A stretch of DNA of 64,000 bases from Brachyhypopomus gauderio (lineage: Eukaryota; Chordata; Actinopteri; Gymnotiformes; Hypopomidae), in NCBI RefSeq assembly GCF_052324685.1, contig NC_135226.1, forward strand, positions 21,794,251 through 21,858,250, given 5' to 3'. Under the pieces are notes generated by a model that made no database searches, was not told where the DNA came from, and saw nothing but the letters and a program-made list of their open reading frames with translations. Within the stretch, counting starts at the first letter, position 1. Every line of letters starts with the position of its first letter. The position numbers and the translations under genes were made by a program. Below are positions 57,501-64,000 of this stretch, in pieces.

Positions 57501-58803
57501 GAGTGGTACCGCCCATCATTGAGTGGTACCGCCCATGGTTGAGTGGTACCACCCATCATTGAGTGGTACCGCCCATGGTTGAGTGGTACCGCCCATGGTT
57601 GAGTGGTACCGCCCATGGTTGAGTGGTATTCTTAAATCCAGGTCTGAATTAGGACTTCCACCGGTGCGGGAGGATTGAATGCACAAAGGGAGTGCTGACA
57701 GTGGAATGCTTAACACTTCACAGTTAAGATAAAACTAAAATATCATTCATTCATTTCCTTTGCACATCACAAAATTACATTCTCATTAGATGTAAGAAAT
57801 GGGCCCTATTGTTCTAGCTGTGTGACCTGATGCAAATGACCTATGCAAGGTGATCGTTTATGGTTATTCAAGGCAATATATGTCTAGAGGTTAAATGCTA
57901 TTTCAATGTTGTCTAGTATAGACAATGAGACCGTGATAGATAACCAAGAGTAATGCAAATAAACACGCATGTTATCCCACACCAACAATGTTTTTATTTG
58001 CTTAACCTAAAGTTAGGGATTAAAGTCTTTAACCACTAACATGCCATTAAAATCCAGGACCAGATAGGCCCTTGGTAGTCACTAAAATGATAACGATCAT
58101 TTTAGATGCTCATACATGACACCACACCTGTAAGCTGAGTGTGTTGAATCACTGAGTCACTCTCTTGCATTGAAAATGTCATCTGCATGTAGAATATTGA
58201 AATAGGGCCCAAAAGTGTCATACTTTAACACAAATCTCTGCCATGTCTACTCTAATCTACACTAACCAAAATAGTGAAAAATAATTCAGAATGAAAGAAT
58301 TATTTTGTGTGACATGTTGCCCCGTGTTAATACACACTAATATGCCATGGTGTCTTTTGCCAGGTTGGTAAAGAGCAATCACTTCCTTATGTTAAATTTT
58401 TTTAAGTATCAATACATGCAGAGGCCTAAGACTGAACGTTAAATACACAAATATCTTTGTAAAAGAAGAAAAACTCATTTTAAGCTGATGTGTACAGTAA
58501 AATAGCAAATATGTATTTCACGTTGTTTACTCTTTCACTCATCACCACAATGTGTCGATTCTGAATTTATTTTGTAATGTCCAATTTTTGTGCCCATAGG
58601 TGGAGAGAGCCAGTGTGTCCCTTTCAAGACCAAAAAAGACGACAAGCCATATCAAAACAGTGAAGAAGGTGAAAGCCAAGCAGGTCAGCGGAACTGACCC
58701 TGCCAAGAAGACCTCAGTGAGCAGTGTGGAACGAAAACCGGAGGGAGGGGTCACCAAGAAAAGTAAAGAAATTATAAACAGACTAGCTGAGGCAAAAGAT
58801 TAA
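54546..58803 (+). CDS. map6: Microtubule-associated protein 6 (STOP), 3 coding exons
   Basis: A calmodulin-regulated microtubule stabiliser of neurons. Exons: 54546-55213, 56067-56286 and 58600-58803. The sum is 1092 bases, 363 residues, and phases agree. The N-terminus MAWPCITRACCINRFWSELD matches MAP6 and keeps the palmitoylatable Cys5, Cys10 and Cys11. The family blocks are ADIAVPLVFTKYS, SVMRQDFKAW, PSDTPFITETQYQKDYKAWP and GDHPWIPK (Mn-type microtubule/calmodulin modules). Exon 2 adds AYTDVKPVKPIKAKSQYKPP, and RRRIRSLYNE follows. Exon 3 is basic and ends INRLAEAKD. The mammalian Mc repeat region and long C-terminal domain are absent. A further alternative 3' exon cannot be excluded. Confidence 0.94.
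57201..57628. repeat. 20-bp tandem array, 21 copies, in map6 intron 2
   Basis: Units of gagtggtaccgcccatggtt with exact 20-base spacing; a few copies read gcccatcatt, gcccatcaat or gcccatgatt instead. Each carries a GGTACC palindrome and most a CCATGG palindrome. Long minus-strand open frames through it are repeat artefacts. Confidence 0.96.
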
Positions 58804-58885
58804 GTGCACTTTTATGTGGATTAAAGTGTGTGTGCGTGCGTGCGTGCGTGTGCGTGTGCGTGTGCGTGTGCGTGCATGCGCGTGC

Positions 58886-58930
<45 letters not shown>

Positions 58931-60369
58931 ATGGGAGGGGCTCCTGCATTATGGATTAGTCAACTCTCATTTCTTCATACTGTTTGCTAGAGCCCAGTAA
59001 GAAATGGTCCCTATGTTGAGTCTCTTGGGATTTTAAAGTATCAGATGTGGAACTGGATTTATCTGCTGGGTTTGTCTTGAATGTGCTATTACTACACAAC
59101 CCATAATGGTGTCTGCTGTCTCCTGTCCCTTTACACCAGCCTTCCCCAGAGCACAGAGGTCAACCAACAGGCCTCAGAGCCCACCGTGCATACTACTTAC
59201 AAAAGGTTCAGCTCGTAATGACAGAAATGTGTTTAAACAACAATGGCCTTGATCACATTACATTTTCACAAACACTTATTACACATTACACGTTATTGAA
59301 TAACACAGGATATGCACTCATATTTGTTTCATTTCTGACTCACGAGAATTAATGTCGTGTATTCACCTCTGGCTCTAGCAATGCAGTGTTGCTTTCCTAA
59401 GGTTCAACTGACTGAATACATAAAAAAAACAGTGAGCACATAAACACCAGTAAAATTGATTACAGATATTACCTGTTACATATGTTGTCATATGTAGGGC
59501 TGGGATTAACAAGAATGAATTTCCTAGTAAATGGTTTTATCACTGAACCGCTGTTGAAATCAGACATCATTAATCAATTAAGCTCCTAACACATAATCAA
59601 AATAGTGAACCTTATATCACACTGATGTCATGTCCTACACTTGCCAGCATTGCTTTCTGGCATACAAATACATTAAACATCAATTAGTCTAACAAAGTAT
59701 ATTCACAGCAGTTCAGATTGTACTTGCTCAATCAGAATGGGTGTAAGGCACTAATGGCCTTTATGTGTATATATGTGTGTCTGTAGTTTTAGAACATTAA
59801 CCCCTTAATTATTTACATGTTAAATTCTTAAAAGGGTCAAGATACAAACGTACTCTGATATGTGTTATGCTATGTAATGAAAAAACACGTTGCTGATTTA
59901 ATCTTAGAGCTGCCTGCTATCATTAAAATTAAGCTGGACGAATGCTGATAGCCATTTGACTGGGTTCAGTCTTTTGGGAGAATGTGAGATGATGTACCAC
60001 TTGCCTGTTAGCACAGAAGCGACTGACAGACTCTTAGCGGTGGAAGCATGCCCGCCCCTGTCTGTCAGTGGCTGTCTGTTGTTAACTGTTCCGGCTGAGC
60101 CGTGAGGCGGGAGACCTTCTCACCTTATGGATCTGCAGCTTTTTGGCGTTTTGCCCCTGCTGGGATCTCCTACCAGTGTGTGGTGCACATTATACTGGGT
60201 GCTGTGCACAGTTGCCCACACCAGGTGCTATCTCTGTTCGACGCCGTCTGTTTGAGAACATAGTGCCTGTATAGAGAGCAGAGTAACTCCACTGGATCCC
60301 GAACAAGAATGCGTCTGTGTGTGTTCGATGTGCTCATGGTGTCTGCTCGCTTTGAATGAAATTATTAAA
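58804..60369 (+). other. map6: Probable map6 3' UTR
   Basis: No coding feature is visible. ATTAAA at 60364-60369, followed by a GT-rich stretch, is a plausible poly(A) signal. Earlier ATTAAA words also occur, so the end is uncertain. Confidence 0.4.
58829..58928. repeat. (GTGC)n/(GT)n repeat in the map6 3' UTR
   Basis: It begins 26 bases after the map6 stop codon, first as alternating gtgcgtgc blocks and then as pure (GT)n. It would be transcribed as part of the 3' UTR. Confidence 0.92.
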
Positions 60370-61014
60370 GCAGTTACAGTGATACATTTGTCCTGTGTTT
60401 TTGTTCATTTTTAAGAAATCATCTTTATTGCATTTCACATGAACCGCAAATGGACTTTTCAGACAAAATTGTTATTGATACTTCAAGGTAAACAGAAAAT
60501 GAAAATTCTAAGAAAATATATGAAAGACAAAAGTTTTAAACTCTGACATACTGTATTATAGCATACAGAGGAAACTAAACACACTTTTTAAAACTAATAT
60601 ATTTAAAATATATTTATTAAATTAGCTGGTTTTGAAAAATGAGAACTGAACTTAATTTCCAATAATGTTGAGGGGGTCTGTACCTGTATAATTCTACATA
60701 TATGAATCCTTTCCCAGTACACTGGTGTATGTTGACATCCTTTCCCAGTACACTGGTGTATGTTGACATCCTTTCCAAGGACACTGGTGTGACTGAAGAC
60801 CTACTGGGAGATAATGAACGTCATAGAGAACTTCATGTTTCATAGAGAGAGAGCTGGAATTGGAACATGTGGCTGACACATGACACATGTCATCTCAGAA
60901 GAACTAGTGTGTGTGTGTCATGAGAGAAGATGTCACACCAGCAGCTTCAGTCATGCTCACACAGTTCAGGGAATGTTTCAGATCTGTGTTCTACAGGTGG
61001 GACGGGGTGCACAC

Positions 61015-61050
<36 letters not shown>

Positions 61051-61440
61051 CACTAGTCTCTGTTTGGGTGGAGACTATTCCCTTTAAGTTTCTTCTGAAA
61101 CCGTAGGTTAAACCCTTTTGCTTTCTAATGGATAATGGATATCTGCATACTGTGGAAATTTTAATTACATTTTGGATGTTTACAAAGACATTTTGGATTG
61201 TGGTATAATTAATCATAGTTCCTTAGTCATTGCATTAACATTTGAGTTAATTTATTGAAGCAATTCTTTATTATTATACAGGATTTAACACCCATATTTG
61301 TTAAACTTCACAGAGTAAAATAAACTTATGTTTCATATACTTATGATTGATTTTCTCTCAAAACCAGAGAAGAATCCCACATGAAATAATCTTGATCTGA
61401 TTAAAAAAACTTTATTTGAAGCCCATACAAGTATACGACC
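60370..61440. other. Spacer between map6 and hinfp
   Basis: No exon is recognisable. It holds two and a half copies of a 31-base repeat (catcctttcccagtacactg, gtgtatgttga) at about 60710-60795 and a (GAT)n run at 61015-61050. AATAAA words on the minus strand near 60440 and 61415 could belong to an unseen minus-strand transcript, but no matching coding sequence was found. Confidence 0.45.
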
Positions 61441-62104
61441 GCGTCGAGGGACTTTTATTCTATCTCGTGTGATTCAGTCACGGTGCGACTCAAGCACAGA
61501 CGCTCCCGCGTACCAGCGCGACACTGTCCGCCCGTCCGTGGCGCCGCGTCCGTGTCATTCTGCACTCACGTCCGTCCAAAACAACATACTGGGTCATTGG
61601 ACTTCACGACAGAACCGTGTTTGACCAGTTGACCTGGACAGTAACGTTTAAAACACTCGTGTGTGTGTTGTTGCTCCTGTTTGGCTAAGCTAGCGAGCTA
61701 AAGGTCGTTGGTTGTTCCTCCATTAGGAGCTTAAACAGACCAAGTGAGTAAATAAACAGATAAATAGATAAATAAGCAGATAACACACACACACGTTTGG
61801 ACACCTCTCCTGTCTGTGTGTAAGTAAACGAAGTGTAAGTAGCTTTACGTAAGTACAAAGTCTTTACTCAAGATGTTTATCGCACGTTAACGGCCTGTTT
61901 TTGTCTTAACTGGCTCCACTGACCTGCTTCTCTCTGGTTATTTTACATACACGCTTCATATTAGTATCTAGTGTGTTTGTGTGTATGTAACTAGTGTGTT
62001 CCTGTTTTATCTGTGCTGGATATTTCTAGGGTCCTTGTCCAGTTGAGGTTGTGTGAGTATAACTTCATTATGTGTTCGAGTTACTGCCCTGTGATCCTGT
62101 GCAG
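61441..62104 (+). promoter_or_regulatory. hinfp: Promoter/5' non-coding region of hinfp
   Basis: A CpG-rich stretch at 61440-61560 precedes the gene. The coding exon is preceded by a tgtgcag acceptor ending at 62104, so a non-coding first exon is likely. A possible donor is CAA|gtgagt at 61744. Another, GTGT|gtaagt, is near 61819. Neither can be confirmed. Confidence 0.4.
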
Positions 62105-62109
62105 GTACG

Positions 62110-63973
62110 ATGGCCAAGAGGAGGAAGGTGTTCAACATGGTGATCGCGTGTGAGTGGGCTTCGTGTACGTTCAGAGGAGGGAGCATGGAGGAGTTTAGTG
62201 AGCACATGTCCTCACACGTAAAGGAGCATCTGGGTGAGGGGGACGCTATGGAGGAGCTTGGTGAGTGACACATGTACCGGTGTGGGTGAATACACTTCAC
62301 ATGGCTGTCAGGAATACAAATGTTCTTAATGTAGTGAATAGTTTATTGCCTGGCAGTTTAAGATAGACTAACAAACGTGTTGTGTGTGAAACGCTCTCTG
62401 CTCCAGACGACTACCCGTGTTTGTGGCAGGGCTGTGAGTTCCTGGCGATGGGCAGTCCCAGCGAGCTGGTGGCCCACGCACACTTCCACGTCTTCCACAG
62501 CAAGCTGAAGTTTATCGGCACCCAGCTGCTGGAGTCACACCCCGAGCTGCCCAGCTGCACCCAGGAGCTGCACAGCAACAACCTGCTGACTGACGTCTCG
62601 GACGGGTTCGTGTGTCAGTGGGAGCACTGTGACGTGAGTACTGCCCCCTTCGTCACGTCTGGATGTCTAGCGTTTCCTGCTGTCGCTTGTTTCGTCAGGG
62701 GCATTACGTTACGTCGTCAGGGTTACGTGGGATACAGGACGGTGGTAGATTCATGTGATTTTCTCGGCAGAGTACGTTTAACAATCCGGAGTGGTTCTAC
62801 CGCCATGTGGACATGCACGCGCACTGCACGGAGTTACAGCTGCTCCCAGATCAGCAGCAGGCGCTCTTCTGCAGCTGGAAAGGTAGGCCACGCATAACCA
62901 GAGAGCACAAAACCACAGGGGCCTTTTGCCCAAGCCTTGAGTGCGGTTTGGCTCTGCCGGCAGTGTGCTGAGGGTGCTCGTCACGTGTGCTGAGGGTGCT
63001 CGTCACGTGTGCTGAGGGTGCTCGTCACGTGTGCTGAGGGTGCTCGTCACGTGTGCTGAGGGTGCTCGTCACGTGTGCTGAGGGTGCTCGTCACGTGTGC
63101 TGAGGGTGCTCGTCACGTGTGCTGAGGGTGCTCGTCACGTGTGCTGAGGGTCCTCGTCACGTGTGCTGAGGGTCCTCGTCACGTGCGCTGAGGGTCCTCG
63201 TCACGTGTGCTGAGGGTGCTCGTCACGTGTGCCTTCCAGGCTGCGACGCCTTCTTCAAGATCAAGTACCGGCTGCGTGAGCATCTGCGCAGTCACACGCA
63301 GGAGCGTCTGGTCGCCTGCCCAACCTGCGGCTGCATGTTCTCCAGCAACACCAAGTTCTTCGACCACATCCAGAGACAAGCTGAGCCCGAGGGTACGTGT
63401 GCCACTCACAGACCCGTAGTGTACCGCGTTAAAACGCTCAACACACTCACAGACTCGTAGTGTACTGTATTAAAACGCTCATCGCAGACACTGAACATGC
63501 TAGTTGGAGAGGTTGATTGCGTTATGTATTTGGTGTACACTGCACAGTGAGGTGTTTCTGGTTTATTTGAGTGTTATGATTTAGTGTATGTACGCTCTGT
63601 ATGTTCAGAGTCCTTGACGTGTGGACACTGTGATAAAGGATTCGCTAACGAGAGGCTACTGAGGGACCACGTGCGACAACACGGTGCGTTCACAGCTAGA
63701 GCTGCTTCTACTTGGAGTGCTTATTTACTTCATGACATCTCATGATTTAATAGATGCTACATCGGCGTTTAAGTAAACCACCCAGATTAAATCTGAACCG
63801 TAAAATTCTATAAAGAATGTTTTCAGTAAAGCTCGTCTTTGTGTTTTTGCAGTAAATCACATTAAGTGTCCGCTGTGTGACATGACCTGCACGTCTCTGT
63901 CCACCCTGAAGATCCACATTAAGTTCCGCCACTGTGACGAGCGACCTTTCCCCTGTGACTTCTGTGAGAGCAG
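62110..63973 (+). CDS. hinfp: Histone H4 transcription factor (HiNF-P/MIZF), 5' six coding exons, runs off the window
   Basis: A C2H2 zinc-finger regulator of histone H4 genes at the G1/S transition. Coding exons: 62110-62260, 62407-62633, 62771-62882, 63240-63392, 63609-63683 and 63853-63973, about 279 codons in phase. The last donor (AG|gtacag) points to more exons beyond the window. Diagnostic blocks are [21 protein letters not shown], the finger with [78 protein letters not shown] and [13 protein letters not shown]. They appear in the same order as in mammalian HINFP. The N-terminus ([10 protein letters not shown]) differs from mammals and rests on the first in-frame ATG after the acceptor. 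Confidence 0.93.
62966..63234. repeat. 22-bp minisatellite with 12 E-boxes in a hinfp intron
   Basis: Twelve units of gtgctgagggtgctcgtcac ending in gt, each containing CACGTG (first at 62982, last at 63224). It fills most of the 357-base intron 62883-63239 and runs to within six bases of the acceptor. Three units read ggtcctcg instead of ggtgctcg, and one has CACGTGCG. Confidence 0.96.
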
Positions 63974-64000
63974 GTACAGAAACACCCCCACACACACACA

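Noticed and set aside
56956-57716. Long minus-strand frames with repeated ATGGGCGG starts over the 20-bp array
   Set aside because: Pure tandem-repeat translation with no domain; the repeat lies in map6 intron 2.
61404-62300. Possible minus-strand gene ending near 61415 because of an antisense AATAAA
   Set aside because: No coding sequence on the minus strand matches a family, and the region is better explained as the hinfp promoter and first exons.

Overview
This window is vertebrate nuclear DNA from a teleost fish. It has GT-AG introns, CpG-island promoters, long (CA)n/(TG)n tracts, a vertebrate-type tRNA-Pro, fish-style L2 LINE tails and hAT-like MITEs. The repeat families suggest an otophysan (catfish, characin or electric-fish relative), but I cannot fix the species from sequence alone. 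Five protein-coding genes are recognisable, all on the + strand. I joined exons by hand from frame, splice sites and remembered family sequence. The four complete coding sequences come out as exact multiples of three.

Layout. 1-2.3 kb: non-coding with a TG tract. 2.6-18.8 kb: alcam (CD166/neurolin), 15 coding exons, about 567 residues, with a 10-kb intron 1 that carries a hAT-type MITE. 19.4-25.8 kb: a repeat-rich spacer with a 33-bp array, an L2 relic holding 23 exact-length copies of a 41-bp unit, and a 1.38-kb hAT-like element with a perfect 8-bp target duplication, nested palindromes and an interrupted minus-strand reading frame. 25.8-46.2 kb: dyrk1a, with a CpG-island non-coding first exon, 11 coding exons and about 745 residues; its introns hold a dead L1 with a MITE inside it and an L2 copy inserted into a minisatellite. 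47.0 kb: tRNA-Pro(CGG). 47.7-51.8 kb: thap12, 5 coding exons, about 742 residues, with an 870-bp 12-mer array in intron 2. 53.7-54.2 kb: twelve 40-bp repeats just upstream of map6. 54.5-58.8 kb: map6, 3 coding exons, about 363 residues. 62.1 kb to the window end: hinfp, incomplete at its 3' end.

The genes do not form a pathway. They are an adhesion receptor, a dosage-sensitive kinase, a domesticated-transposase-like THAP protein, a microtubule stabiliser and the histone H4 gene regulator. From memory their human counterparts lie on several chromosomes (3q, 21q, 11q), so the order looks like a rearranged teleost block.

I found no clearly new biological system. The most interesting signals are tandem arrays placed where they could affect splicing or coding: a (GT)n tract touching the dyrk1a exon 4 acceptor, an AG-free in-frame 12-mer array in thap12 intron 2, and twelve CACGTG E-boxes in a hinfp intron. 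The transposon that splits an otherwise open minus-strand frame is also worth a look. All functional readings of these arrays are inference.
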